Shown: positions 16,044 through 24,418 of the stretch, piece after piece | How positions within the stretch are numbered: position 1 is the stretch's first letter | How the letters are laid out: each line of letters opens with the position of its first letter | Translations under genes and position numbers: made by a program | Assembly: GCA_964392305.1 (NCBI GenBank) | Contig: CAYMPV010000003.1 | Location: 1 to 64,000 of the forward strand | Origin: JACKIC01 sp964392305 | GTDB lineage: Bacteria; Planctomycetota; UBA1135; UBA2386 | DNA length: 64,000 bases | Direction of reading: 5' to 3' | Notes under the pieces: model-generated | Database searches by the model: none | Seen by the model: only the letters and a program-made list of their open reading frames with translations | What the model was told of the DNA's origin: nothing

Positions 16044-18182
16044 TCAGGAGACCGACGCGAGGAAGCGGCGCTTGTGGCCGCGGCGCACCGCGAACACCAC
16101 CAGCCCGAACAGCGCGAGCAGCAGCGGCGGCAGCAGCCAGTTGACGACACGCACGAGGCGCGTCTTCTGCTGCAGCGCCTGCTCGGCGGCGCGCACGTCG
16201 CCGCCCGGCGCCTGTTCGGCGACCAGCGAGATGGTGCGGTCGACGGGCACGCGCGATTGCAGCGCGATCAGGTCCTTGTCCTCGGCCAGCCAATCGAGCA
16301 GCTGCGCGAAGAACAACGGACCGAGGCTCGACCACGGGCCGCCGGCCTGCCGGTAGTCGCCCTTGACGAAGTCGTCGCGCACGAAGTCCGAGTCGCCGAT
16401 CATCACGATGCGCCCGGGCGCGCTCGGCTCGTTGAGCTGCGCGGCCTCGGCCGGCAACGCGGCGGCAGCGGCTTCGTCATCGGTCTTGGCGGGCTCGGGG
16501 CCGATCGGCGCAGGGGTCTCTTCGCCGGGCTTGGTCTCGCTGAGCTTGTCCGCAGCCTGTTCCTTGGCGTCTTCGGCCTGCTTCTTGGCTTCGTCTTCCT
16601 TGATCTCGGAAGGGCGCTTGGGCCGTTCGACACCGGCGAAGAACGACGGCAGCTTGCCGCGCACGTCGACCATCAGCGGCGCCTGTTCGCGCGACTGCGC
16701 GGCGACGCGCTCGTTGAGGCTGGCGAAGAACTTGCTGAACTGTTCCTGGCGCGCGCGCGCATCGCCGTTGCCGATCGGGTCGAGGTTCTGCGGCGGATCC
16801 TCGGCGAGCATGAGCGGACTGCTGCGCAGCAACACGCGGCCGGTGACCCCCGCGGGCAGATCGTCGGCACCACCCTTCTGCCGCAAGCCGACCCAGGTCG
16901 GCCAGTAGAAACCCGGACCGCGTCCGATCTGGCGGAACGACTGGAACAGGAACTCGTCGCTGGGCATGCCCGTGCCGAACAGCTCGCGGTAACGCGCCGA
17001 CTTGTCGGCATCGACGAGTCCCTTGGCATCGCGCGCAAGCTCGTCGGCGGCCTTGCTCCAGTCGCCGGCCACGGCGTGGAAGAAATACGGGTACGGCACC
17101 CAACCCATGGTCTGACCGAACGCCGTCTGCTGCGGCATCGCCAGGTACTCGAAGGGCGCCTGCAGACGGTCGCGCGGCGCAAACGCCTCCTGGCGCAGAT
17201 CGGCGAGCACCTTGGTGCGCCACTCGACGCCGTAGTTGGCCAGCTGGTCGGTGAACTTGACCTTGCTGCCCGGCGCGTCGATCGCCATCGCCATCTTCGT
17301 GAACGCGCGGCGCGGGCCGATCGCGTACTCGGCGGCGTCGGCGAACACGACCAGCGTGCCGCCGCGCATCAGGAACTGATCGAAGACGTACTTCTGTCGA
17401 TCGGTGAGGTCCTTGGGCCGGAACAGGAACAGCGTCTGCAGGTCGTCGGGCAGCAGCGCGCCGTCCTCGTCCTTGAAGTTCTGGAACTCGTAACGCTTGG
17501 CGACCGCGTCGAGCGTGCGCAAGGCGTTCCAGCCGACGCCGGCCGGCGATTGCCCGACCTGCGGCGCGGGCCACTCCATGTAGCCGAGCTTGCGCTTGCC
17601 GGAGGTGACGACCTCCTTGATCGCCGGCGTGACCAGCGCCTCGGCCTGGTACGAACTCGGTGGCGCCACCTGCGAGATCACCTTCTGCTTGCCGCCGCCG
17701 TAGACCAGACGCAGGCCCTGCCAGTGGCGGTCGAGCGACACACTGCTCGACGACGAACTGCGCATGTCCGCGGGCTGGATGCCGACGCGGCTGCACTTGT
17801 CGGCGATCGCCTTGTCGGCGTTGGGGTCGTAGCGCTCGACCACCACCTTGCCCTTGCCGAGCTGCACCATCTCGTCGAGGAAGTTGTCGAGCACCGCGCG
17901 CGTGTTGCGCACGTTGACCGGCAGCTTGTCCTTGTCGCTGAAATAGGCTTCGACCAACAGGCGCTGCTCGAGGTTACCGAGCAGGGAGCGCGTCGAGTCG
18001 GTCAGCGACCACAGGTTGTCGGAGGTGATGTCCAGACGCACGCGGTAACGCGAGGCGAGGTAGACGAGCTGGCCGAGCACGAGCAGCAGCAGCACGACGT
18101 GCACGGTGACGCCGAGGGCGCTGCCGCGCTGGTCGCGTGGGGCCCCGGTGGTGACGTTCGCAGAGGAGGTCATGCGCATCAT
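16044..18182 (-). CDS. gldG: GldG-like auxiliary ABC transporter protein
   Basis: This 712-aa protein has an N-terminal membrane helix (about 24-46, VTVHVVLLLLVLGQLVYLAS). The ABC_transp_aux/GldG extracytoplasmic domain follows, with segments such as LDITSDNLWSLTDSTRSLL and RGGTLVVFADAAEY. An acidic, Lys/Ala/Pro-rich low-complexity linker lies near 525-590, and a C-terminal membrane helix (LLPPLLLALFGLVVFAV) with a basic tail ends the chain. In Bacteroidetes GldG partners GldA and GldF. In planctomycetes the same trio occurs without gliding, so gliding is not implied. The start MMRMTSS overlaps the permease stop by 4 nt (ATGA at 18179-18182). Confidence 0.85.
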   Translation of the reverse strand: MMRMTSSANVTTGAPRDQRGSALGVTVHVVLLLLVLGQLVYLASRYRVRLDITSDNLWSLTDSTRSLLGNLEQRLLVEAYFSDKDKLPVNVRNTRAVLDNFLDEMVQLGKGKVVVERYDPNADKAIADKCSRVGIQPADMRSSSSSSVSLDRHWQGLRLVYGGGKQKVISQVAPPSSYQAEALVTPAIKEVVTSGKRKLGYMEWPAPQVGQSPAGVGWNALRTLDAVAKRYEFQNFKDEDGALLPDDLQTLFLFRPKDLTDRQKYVFDQFLMRGGTLVVFADAAEYAIGPRRAFTKMAMAIDAPGSKVKFTDQLANYGVEWRTKVLADLRQEAFAPRDRLQAPFEYLAMPQQTAFGQTMGWVPYPYFFHAVAGDWSKAADELARDAKGLVDADKSARYRELFGTGMPSDEFLFQSFRQIGRGPGFYWPTWVGLRQKGGADDLPAGVTGRVLLRSSPLMLAEDPPQNLDPIGNGDARARQEQFSKFFASLNERVAAQSREQAPLMVDVRGKLPSFFAGVERPKRPSEIKEDEAKKQAEDAKEQAADKLSETKPGEETPAPIGPEPAKTDDEAAAAALPAEAAQLNEPSAPGRIVMIGDSDFVRDDFVKGDYRQAGGPWSSLGPLFFAQLLDWLAEDKDLIALQSRVPVDRTISLVAEQAPGGDVRAAEQALQQKTRLVRVVNWLLPPLLLALFGLVVFAVRRGHKRRFLASVS

Positions 18183-18901
18183 CCCTTGTGGCGCCGGGCC
18201 TGCAGCACCAGCGCGTTGGCGTAGAGGAAGAAGCCGCAGAAGCAGGCGAAGTAGACGACGTCGCGGGTGTCGAGCACGCCGCGGCCGATGCTCTCGAAGT
18301 ACTTGTATGGGCTGATGCCGTTGAGCACGTCGACGACCACCGCCGGCAGCCAGCCGGCCATGGCCTCGAGCAGCGACGGATAACCGAGCACGAACAGCAC
18401 CAGCAGCGACACCACCGACAGCAGCATCGCCACGATCTGATCGCGCGTCGTGCTCGACCAGAACATGCCGACCGCGACGAAGCTGCCCGTGAACAACAGC
18501 GAGGCGACGTAGGCGGCGAGCACGGGCGGCCAGTCGATCGAGCCGTAGTGGTCGAGGGTGACCGGCAGGCCCAGCGTCAGCACCATCAGGAAGGCCAGGA
18601 AACACATCGTCGCCGCGAACTTGCCGAGCACCAACCCGGAGATCTGCACCGGGAAGGTCATCAGCAGCTCGAGCGTGCCGCTCTTGCGTTCTTCGGCCCA
18701 CAACCGCATCGTCAGGCCGGGCAGGAACAGCAGCAGCACCCACGGCAGCATGCCGAAGAACGACTGCATGCTCGCCTGGGAGCCGTGCACCAGCGCCATC
18801 GAACTGGCGGCGAACAGCACGATGGCCAGGAACAACAGCCCGAAGACATACGCGATCGGCGACAGGAAGTAGCTGCGCAGCTCGCGTCGGAAGATCACCA
18901 T
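18179..18901 (-). CDS. gldF: ABC transporter permease (GldF-like)
   Basis: This is a 240-aa ABC-2 type permease with six predicted membrane helices. It starts MVIFRRELRSYFLSPIAYVFG, the typical cytoplasmic helix leading into TM1, and contains WAEERKSGTLELLMTFPV, the coupling motif of ABC-2 permeases (E-R-K-S-G-T-L-E-L-L). The start is 4 nt after the ATPase stop and the gene overlaps gldG by 4 nt, so ATPase, permease and GldG form one translational unit. The transported substrate is unknown. Confidence 0.9.
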   Translation of the reverse strand: MVIFRRELRSYFLSPIAYVFGLLFLAIVLFAASSMALVHGSQASMQSFFGMLPWVLLLFLPGLTMRLWAEERKSGTLELLMTFPVQISGLVLGKFAATMCFLAFLMVLTLGLPVTLDHYGSIDWPPVLAAYVASLLFTGSFVAVGMFWSSTTRDQIVAMLLSVVSLLVLFVLGYPSLLEAMAGWLPAVVVDVLNGISPYKYFESIGRGVLDTRDVVYFACFCGFFLYANALVLQARRHKG

Positions 18902-18905
18902 CGTC

Positions 18906-19859
18906 TCACGCACTCTGAGCCTCCTTGCTGGCATCGAGCGTCAGGCTGCGGAACACGTCTTCGAGACTCGCGCGCTCGCGCACCAGTTCGAGAAGGTCCC
19001 AGCCGTTCTTGACCACGAGGCGCGCGAACGCCTCCACCACCGGCGCGTTGCCCTCGGGCACGTCGATGCGGTAGTCGATCCAGCCGTCACCGCGTTCGAC
19101 GACGGCGACCGGCACGCCGTGCAGCAGTTCCTGGCACTGCCGCAGCACGTTCTCCTCGGGGCCACGCACGCGCGCGCGCAGCGGTCCGCGCGGCATCGTC
19201 GCGACCAGTTCTTCGCGGCTGCCATCGGCGACGATCTCACCCTGGCTGACGATGATCGCGCGTGTGCACGACTTCTCGACCTCCTGCAGGTAGTGCGTGC
19301 TGAGCACCACGGTGTGTTCTTCGCCCAGACGTTCGATCAGCTTGCGCACCTCGACGATCTGGTTGGGGTCGAGACCGCTGGTCGGCTCGTCGAGGATCAG
19401 CACCGGCGGCTCGTGCACGATCGCCTGCGCCAGGCCGACGCGCTGCTTGTAGCCCTTGGACAGCTCGACGATGTTCTTGCCGAGCACCTTGGCCAGGCCA
19501 CACAGCTCGACGGCGCGACCGATCGCCCGGTTGCGTTTGAGACGCGCCACGCCGCGGATGTCGGCGCAGAACGTCAGGTAGTCGTCGACGCGCATGTCGG
19601 TGTAGAGCGGCGTGCTCTCCGGCAGGTACCCGATCCGGCGCCGCACCTGCAGCGAGTCCTCGACCACGTCGAAACCGGCGACCGAGGCGCGGCCGCCCGT
19701 GGGCAGCAGGTAGCCGGTCAGGATCTTCATCGTCGTCGACTTGCCGGCCCCGTTGGGGCCGAGGAAACCGACGACCTCACCCTTCTGCACGCTGAAGGAG
19801 ATGCCCTTGAGCGCCTGGGCGAAGCCGTACCACTTCTCGAGTCCTTCGACCTCGATCAT
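18906..19859 (-). CDS. gldA: ABC transporter ATP-binding protein (GldA-like)
   Basis: The 317-aa nucleotide-binding subunit has Walker A GPNGAGKSTT (about 34-43), signature LSKGYKQRVGLAQA and Walker B VLILDEPTSGLDPNQ with the catalytic glutamate. A C-terminal extension of about 90 residues with an ACT-like beta pattern (RGPLRARVRGPEENV) is common in this subfamily. It energises the ABC-2 permease encoded next. It is the first gene of a leftward run through gldF, gldG and DUF4340, and tandem repeats lie directly upstream of its start. Confidence 0.92.
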   Translation of the reverse strand: MIEVEGLEKWYGFAQALKGISFSVQKGEVVGFLGPNGAGKSTTMKILTGYLLPTGGRASVAGFDVVEDSLQVRRRIGYLPESTPLYTDMRVDDYLTFCADIRGVARLKRNRAIGRAVELCGLAKVLGKNIVELSKGYKQRVGLAQAIVHEPPVLILDEPTSGLDPNQIVEVRKLIERLGEEHTVVLSTHYLQEVEKSCTRAIIVSQGEIVADGSREELVATMPRGPLRARVRGPEENVLRQCQELLHGVPVAVVERGDGWIDYRIDVPEGNAPVVEAFARLVVKNGWDLLELVRERASLEDVFRSLTLDASKEAQSA

Positions 19860-19865
19860 CTCTCA

Positions 19866-19926
19866 CCTGCTGGATGGACTGCTGGGTAAGCCTGCTGAGT
19901 AAGCTCTGCTGGGGTAAGCCTGCTGG
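19866..19926 (-). repeat. Tandem 13-14 bp direct repeats upstream of gldA
   Basis: The plus strand shows CTGCTGGGTAAGC (19879-19891), CTGCTGAGTAAGCT (19892-19905) and CTGCTGGGGTAAGC (19906-19919). Partial units flank them at 19867-19878 and 19920-19926. They fill most of the 95-nt gap between the rho stop and the gldA start, in the 5' leader of the ABC operon. They could be regulator-binding iterons or simple slippage products. Confidence 0.7.
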
Positions 19927-19940
19927 CAGCGGTAGCTCTC

Positions 19941-19956
19941 GACCGGACCGCCGGTC
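19941..19956 (-). terminator. Hairpin overlapping the rho stop codon
   Basis: GACCGG (19941-19946) and CCGGTC (19951-19956) form a perfect 6-bp stem with an ACCG loop. It reaches into the stop codon of rho (19955-19957). There is no U-tract. Confidence 0.3.
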
Positions 19957-21367
19957 ACTCCTCGAGCCGGAACGAATCGAGGAACTTCTTGTTGTTGTCG
20001 GTCTTCATCAACCGATCGATCAGCAGCGGCATCGCGTCGAGCACGTTCATGCGGGCGAGCACACGCCGCAGCGTGTAGATGCGTTTGGTGACGTCCGCGC
20101 CGAGCAACAGCTCCTCCTTGCGCGTGCCCGACAGCTCGATGTCGATCGCCGGGAAGATGCGGCGCTCGGCGAGTTGGCGGTTGAGCACCAGCTCCATGTT
20201 GCCGGTGCCCTTGAACTCCTCGAAGATCACCTGGTCCATGCGCGAGCCGGTCTCGACCAGCGTCGTCGCCAGGATCGTCAGCGAGCCCCCCTCTTCGCAC
20301 TTGCGCGCCGAGCCGAAGAACTTCTTCGGCACCTCGAGCACCTTGGCGCCCAGGCCGCCCGACATCGTGCCGCCACCGCGGCCGCCCAAGGCGCTGTTGT
20401 AGGCGCGCGTCAGGCGTGTGATCGAGTCAAGCAGGATCACCACGTCGCGGCCGGTCTCGGCCAGCCGCTGCGCGCGCTTCATGCACATCTCGCTGACCGC
20501 GATGTGGTGTTTGGGGCCCTCGTCGAGCGTCGACACCAGCACTTCGCGGTTGGGGCCTTCGACGCTACGTTTCCAGCCGGTCGCCTCCTCGGGCCGCTCG
20601 TCGATGAGCAGCACGATCATGTGCACGTCCGGGTAGTGCTCGGCGATCGAATGGCAGATCTGCTGCATCAACACCGTCTTGCCCGAACGCGGCGGCGCGA
20701 CCACGAGGCCGCGCTGGCCGTAACCGATCGGACACAGCAGGTCGACGATGCGCAGGCTGATGTTCTCGTCGTCACCGGGCGCGAGCACGAACTGCGGTTC
20801 GGGATCGACGACCGTCATCTCGCGGAACGTCTGGCACTCGCGCCGCTCCTCGGGGTCCATGTCGTCGACCGTGACGACCTCCGCCAGCGTCAGGCGCTGC
20901 GGACCGCGGTTGGGCATGCCCGCCTTGCCGGCGATGTCACTGCCCTCTTGCAGGCGGAACTGGCGGATCAGTGACGACGGCACGAACACGTCGCCGTTGG
21001 GGATGTTGTCGGGCATGAAGCTGTTCTGCCGCTTGCGCAGCCAGCCGTTGCCTTCCTTGGTGTACTCGAGCACGCCGACGACGTCCTCCAGCGGGCCTTC
21101 GACCGTGGCGCGCGGATCACCGCCTCCGCCACCGCCGCCGCCGTTGCCACCACCACCTCCGCCACCACCACCGTAGCCGCCGCCGCCACCGCCGTTGCCG
21201 TAGCCGCCGCCGCCACCACCGCCGCCACCGCCTTCACCACCACCACCGCCGCGACGCCGCCGGCGGCGACGGCCGCCGCGCCAGCGCTTGCGCTCGGGAC
21301 CGCCATGGTCCGGCGCGGGGTCGACACCCGAAGAGAAGTCGTTCTCGCTGATGCTCATGCAGTGCAT
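19955..21367 (-). CDS. rho: Transcription termination factor Rho
   Basis: Rho is the hexameric RNA helicase that ends transcription at rut sites. The 470-aa chain (467 if translation begins at the inner ATG at 21358) has the OSB RNA-binding domain (VVGVLEYTKEGNGWLRKRQN, then DVFVPSSLIRQFRL). The ATPase core follows with P-loop APPRSGKTVLMQ, Walker B VVILLDSITRLTRAYN and the secondary-channel Q/R-loop region. The C-terminus ends DNNKKFLDSFRLEE, the family norm. Ahead of the RNA-binding domain is an insertion of about 65 residues: an arginine block (GGRRRRRRRGGG) followed by nearly pure glycine with scattered Y, N and E. The classic N-terminal helix bundle is absent. Rho genes with such Arg/Gly regions may have extra RNA-binding or condensate behaviour. 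Confidence 0.96.
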   Translation of the reverse strand: MHCMSISENDFSSGVDPAPDHGGPERKRWRGGRRRRRRRGGGGGEGGGGGGGGGGYGNGGGGGGYGGGGGGGGGNGGGGGGGGDPRATVEGPLEDVVGVLEYTKEGNGWLRKRQNSFMPDNIPNGDVFVPSSLIRQFRLQEGSDIAGKAGMPNRGPQRLTLAEVVTVDDMDPEERRECQTFREMTVVDPEPQFVLAPGDDENISLRIVDLLCPIGYGQRGLVVAPPRSGKTVLMQQICHSIAEHYPDVHMIVLLIDERPEEATGWKRSVEGPNREVLVSTLDEGPKHHIAVSEMCMKRAQRLAETGRDVVILLDSITRLTRAYNSALGGRGGGTMSGGLGAKVLEVPKKFFGSARKCEEGGSLTILATTLVETGSRMDQVIFEEFKGTGNMELVLNRQLAERRIFPAIDIELSGTRKEELLLGADVTKRIYTLRRVLARMNVLDAMPLLIDRLMKTDNNKKFLDSFRLEE

Positions 21368-21546
21368 CCCGACCGCCGGCGATCGCCAGCGGCCCTTTGC
21401 TTTTCCAGCTGTTGGAGTAGCAGCCTTCGCTGCCAGTTGCGTTCTGTGGCCGTCGCCAGGCGGGAGCGTCGTCCGACAGAAGAACTGCCGACACGATCGA
21501 AACCACCGGCGCGGCGAACCCGAAATCGTTCCGGCCGACAACGTCC

Positions 21547-21597
21547 GTCTGGCAAGCATTCGTGTCTGGCGAGCACTCGTGTCTGCCAGCCACTCAC
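21547..21597. repeat. Three 17-bp imperfect tandem repeats upstream of rho
   Basis: The units are GTCTGGCAAGCATTCGT (21547-21563), GTCTGGCGAGCACTCGT (21564-21580) and GTCTGCCAGCCACTCAC (21581-21597). Units 1 and 2 differ at two positions and unit 3 is more diverged. They lie 180-230 nt upstream of the rho start, in its likely leader or promoter. Confidence 0.7.
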
Positions 21598-21636
21598 CGC
21601 CAAGACGCTGTCGAGCCGCAGCCGGGAGCCCTCGCC

Positions 21637-21668
21637 GAACCCAGGGGTTCACGAACCCGCCGGGTTCG
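21637..21668. other. Two adjacent perfect hairpins in the rho-clpP gap
   Basis: GAACCC (21637-21642) pairs with GGGTTC (21645-21650). CGAACCC (21652-21658) pairs with GGGTTCG (21662-21668). The arms are near-identical, so they can also pair across hairpins, giving two mutually exclusive folds. They sit in the clpP-side leader. The function is unknown. Confidence 0.45.
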
Positions 21669-21992
21669 AGGTTCCGAATGCCCACTCCTCTCTCGTTGGA
21701 ACCGGCTTCGGGGAAGCCGCTCTATCGAGGCTGCGGGGGCAACGGAATCCGACTTGGATCTCCCAACCGCTTCGCCCGCGTGCGTGAGGCCAGCGCTGCG
21801 CGCGGGCGTGAATGCGGACGACGAGCCGGGAGGCTAGCGAGCCTTCCCCCACGACGCAAGGACACCGCCGGGCTTTTTCTGCCTTCGTCGCGGCACCGAC
21901 AACGCGAGGTTGCGGCTCACAGCACGCTGCGCTATCCACGCCGCCTTGCGAACGGCGGTTCGGACTCAACTCGAAGGTCGAGGAAACCCGAA

Positions 21993-22691
21993 ATGAGCCG
22001 TGCGGGCCGACGCCCGATCTTCCCGAGCGAAATGAACATGCAGAACCCCTTCGACTTCGATCCCCGCCGGCTGCGCCTCGACGACGACGACGACGAGAAC
22101 GACAACGACGAAAAGGAAGGCGGCGACAAGGACCGCGGCATCCCCAACCCATTCGAGAAGGCGCTGTTCGAGTCCCGGACCATGCTGATGAGCGGGCCGG
22201 TCGACGACAAGATGCTCAAGGAAGCCACGGTGCGTTGCCTGGCGATGGAGCAGAAGGACGACAAGAAGCCGATCACGGTGTTCATCAACTCGCCGGGCGG
22301 CAGCGCCGACGCGGGTTTTGCGATCTACGACCTGCTGCGCTTCATCAAGCCGCCCGTGATCACGGTCGTGAACGGCCTGTGTGCGTCGGCCGGCATCCTG
22401 ATCCACCTCGCCGCCGACAAGAAGCGCCGCTTCTGTCTGCCCGAGAGCCGCTTCATGATCCACCAGCCGTCGACGATGGGCCGCGGCACCGCCAGCGACC
22501 TCGACATCACCGCCAAGGAGATCCTCAAGCTGCGCGACCGCTACAACCGGATCATCGCCGAGACCTGCGGACAGAAGGCCGAAGACGTGCTCGAGAGGGC
22601 TCGCCGCGACTTCTGGCTCGACGCGGGCCAGGCGCTCGAATACGGCCTGGTCTGCAAGGTCGCGCAAAAGCGCTCCGACCTGCCGTCGTGA
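21993..22691 (+). CDS. clpP: ATP-dependent Clp protease proteolytic subunit
   Basis: ClpP forms the barrel peptidase fed by ClpX, ClpA or ClpC. The 232-aa protein has FINSPGGSADAG (98-108), nucleophile Ser132 in LCASAGI, His157 in FMIHQP and the acidic member near Asp206 (RRDFWLDA). It ends with the usual ALEYGLVCKV segment. The start at 21993 follows AGGA by 8 nt. An ATG at 22032 is the alternative. Residues about 30-48 form an extremely acidic stretch (DDDDDENDNDEKEGGDKD) before the family start, longer than ordinary ClpP propeptides. The active-site block is divergent (LCASAG where most have xAASMG), so this may be a second-type ClpP. No clpX lies nearby. Confidence 0.92.
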   Translation: MSRAGRRPIFPSEMNMQNPFDFDPRRLRLDDDDDENDNDEKEGGDKDRGIPNPFEKALFESRTMLMSGPVDDKMLKEATVRCLAMEQKDDKKPITVFINSPGGSADAGFAIYDLLRFIKPPVITVVNGLCASAGILIHLAADKKRRFCLPESRFMIHQPSTMGRGTASDLDITAKEILKLRDRYNRIIAETCGQKAEDVLERARRDFWLDAGQALEYGLVCKVAQKRSDLPS

Positions 22692-22750
22692 GCCGCAAGC
22701 CCGGGTTGCCGGGCGGTGAACCCCCGCGTACCGGGCACGTTGGCGCGCCG

Positions 22751-24397
22751 ATGCACTCCTTCCTGCGCGCGGCGGTGGCGCTGCTGCTCGGCCTGTCGGG
22801 CGCAACGCTCGCCGGCCAAGAACGCCCCCCACAGCAGCGCAGTTCCGTCGTGCTGCTGCTGCGCGACCCTTCGGGTCAACCCGTGGCCGATGCCGAGGGC
22901 CTGCTGCTGCCAGGCCCGAGCCTCGACCTGCCGGCGTTGGCCGGCATCGACCACCGCCCGATGGTCGGTGATCGCGGCGACCTCACCGATCAGCAGACCG
23001 GGCGCAGCGACGCTCGCGGCGTGCTGCGCTTTCCCTTGGGCGAGAAGCCGCGGGCCGGCGCGGTCGTGATCACCACCGCCGCCGGACTGGGGGCGCTGGT
23101 ACCGCGTGTGCTGCCCGGCGAGAGCGATCGCATCAGCCTGCAGCCGCTCGGCGAAGTCACCACCGCAACCGGCAGCGAGGCGTTCACGTTGTACGCCGCC
23201 CACACCGCGGTCGACGGCACCCGCAACGCGCTGCCGGCGTGCTCCGGCACCTCGGTGCGGCTGCCGGCCGGCAACTACGAGGTCTGGGCGCACAGCGAGG
23301 ACGGTTGGATCTGGCAACGCCTCGACGTGTTGCCGGGCCGCCGCGTGCTGCTGCAGTTCACGGGGCCGGCGCAGGCGCTGCGTCGCGCCGAGGGTAACCG
23401 GGTGCACCCCGAAGGCTGGCCGCAGGTGCGGTTGCTCGACGAGGCGACCGCGCGCTGTGTGCTGCTGGGCGCCGCCCTCGCCGCGCCGCTGTACGGAAGG
23501 GAATCCGAAACGGGGCGGGTCGTGCTCGGCCAGATCCCCGGTCCTCCGCGTCATGAAGCGATCGTCTGGCCCACCACCGCAGCCGCGGCAGCGACCGACG
23601 GCGTCCGGCTGACGCTGCGCGACGACGCGGTGGCCGCGAACGAGACCGTGCAGTGGTTCGTGCTGCGCCGCAGCGACGCCGGCAGTTGGCGTCTGCTCGG
23701 AGCCGCCGACAGCGTCGGCTCGAACCCGGCGCGCCTGCCCGACAGCCGCGGCGGCGACGACTGGCTGCTGGTGCTGGCGCCGGGCCGGCCGCCGTTCGCG
23801 ACCCCGTGGTCCAGCAACCTCGCGACCCAGCCGCTGACCCTGCCCGGTGGTGTGCCACTGGTGGTTCGCTGCCGCACCGACAGCGGCGAACCGGCCGTCG
23901 ACGCCGTGCTCGAATACGTTCCGGCCAGCGGCGAGGCGGCCGCGGTGCGCGCGCGCAGCGACGGTCGCGGCCAGGCCGCGTTCGGTCCCGTCGCCGCACC
24001 CGGTCTGCTGCGCGTCAGCGACCGCCGCTTCGCCAACCAGCAACTCGAACTGCAGCTCGTGCCGCAGACTGGGGTCGACCTGCAGCTGGCTGCCGGAGCC
24101 AGCCTGCGCGGTCAGGTGACACTGCCCGGCGGCAGTCCGGCGAGCGGCACGGTCGTCACGCTGCGCGACGCCACCGGCCGCTTGCGGCCGGCCCAGCGCG
24201 CGACGGTGACGGATGCCGAGGGTGCCTTCCGCTTCGCCGGCCTGGACGAGAGCGGCGACTACGTGCTGTTCGCCACCGCCAATCGCGACGGCCACACCTG
24301 GTCGGCGAAGCTGGCGCGGGTCGCGCCCGGCGCCGCGGCGGTGGAGCTGACGCTGCGCGACGAGGACCCGGTGTTGGGGCCTGGCAAGGACCGCTGA
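22751..24397 (+). CDS. Secreted protein with carboxypeptidase-regulatory-like domains
   Basis: The 548-aa protein begins with a signal peptide (MHSFLRAAVALLLGLSGATLAGQ). It is built from beta-sandwich units of the carboxypeptidase-regulatory (CarboxypepD_reg) type. The clearest is near 455-520: ASLRGQVTLPGGSPASGTVV, then VTDAEGAFRFAGLDESGDY. Two others read LLLRDPSGQPVADAEG and CRTDSGEPAVDAVLEY...SDGRGQAAFGP. No catalytic motif is seen. It starts 59 nt after clpP and could share its transcript. The same domain type makes up the exported half of the sigma-factor fusion at 40950-43868. Its role is unknown. Confidence 0.7.
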   Translation: MHSFLRAAVALLLGLSGATLAGQERPPQQRSSVVLLLRDPSGQPVADAEGLLLPGPSLDLPALAGIDHRPMVGDRGDLTDQQTGRSDARGVLRFPLGEKPRAGAVVITTAAGLGALVPRVLPGESDRISLQPLGEVTTATGSEAFTLYAAHTAVDGTRNALPACSGTSVRLPAGNYEVWAHSEDGWIWQRLDVLPGRRVLLQFTGPAQALRRAEGNRVHPEGWPQVRLLDEATARCVLLGAALAAPLYGRESETGRVVLGQIPGPPRHEAIVWPTTAAAAATDGVRLTLRDDAVAANETVQWFVLRRSDAGSWRLLGAADSVGSNPARLPDSRGGDDWLLVLAPGRPPFATPWSSNLATQPLTLPGGVPLVVRCRTDSGEPAVDAVLEYVPASGEAAAVRARSDGRGQAAFGPVAAPGLLRVSDRRFANQQLELQLVPQTGVDLQLAAGASLRGQVTLPGGSPASGTVVTLRDATGRLRPAQRATVTDAEGAFRFAGLDESGDYVLFATANRDGHTWSAKLARVAPGAAAVELTLRDEDPVLGPGKDR

Positions 24398-24418
24398 CGA
24401 TCGCCGCGCCGGCGCGCC

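Larger units (their letters stand above)
21368..21992. other. 625-bp divergent region between rho and clpP
   Basis: No convincing gene was found here. Both flanking genes are transcribed away from it, so it should hold the rho and clpP promoters and leaders. It contains three 17-bp tandem repeats (21547-21597), consecutive GAACCC/GGGTTC hairpins (21637-21668), and a CGGCTT/AAGCCG stem at 21703-21719. A good Shine-Dalgarno sequence (AGGA, 21981-21984) lies before clpP. The reading frame of clpP stays open through the whole region, but its translation there looks non-protein-like. Confidence 0.6.

Noticed and set aside
21115..21250. Non-coding GC-rich repeat or CRISPR-like array
   Set aside because: The CCACCGCC-type repetition is the codon pattern of the glycine tract in Rho. 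There are no constant repeats with unique spacers.
21640..21680. tRNA-like GGTTCGAGG segment
   Set aside because: It resembles a T-arm, but no acceptor stem, anticodon arm or D-arm can be built around it. The bases fit simple GAACCC/GGGTTC hairpins.
21288..21992. Extension of clpP far upstream in the same frame
   Set aside because: The extra sequence overlaps the rho start, is compositionally unlike protein, and a good ribosome site precedes the chosen ATG.
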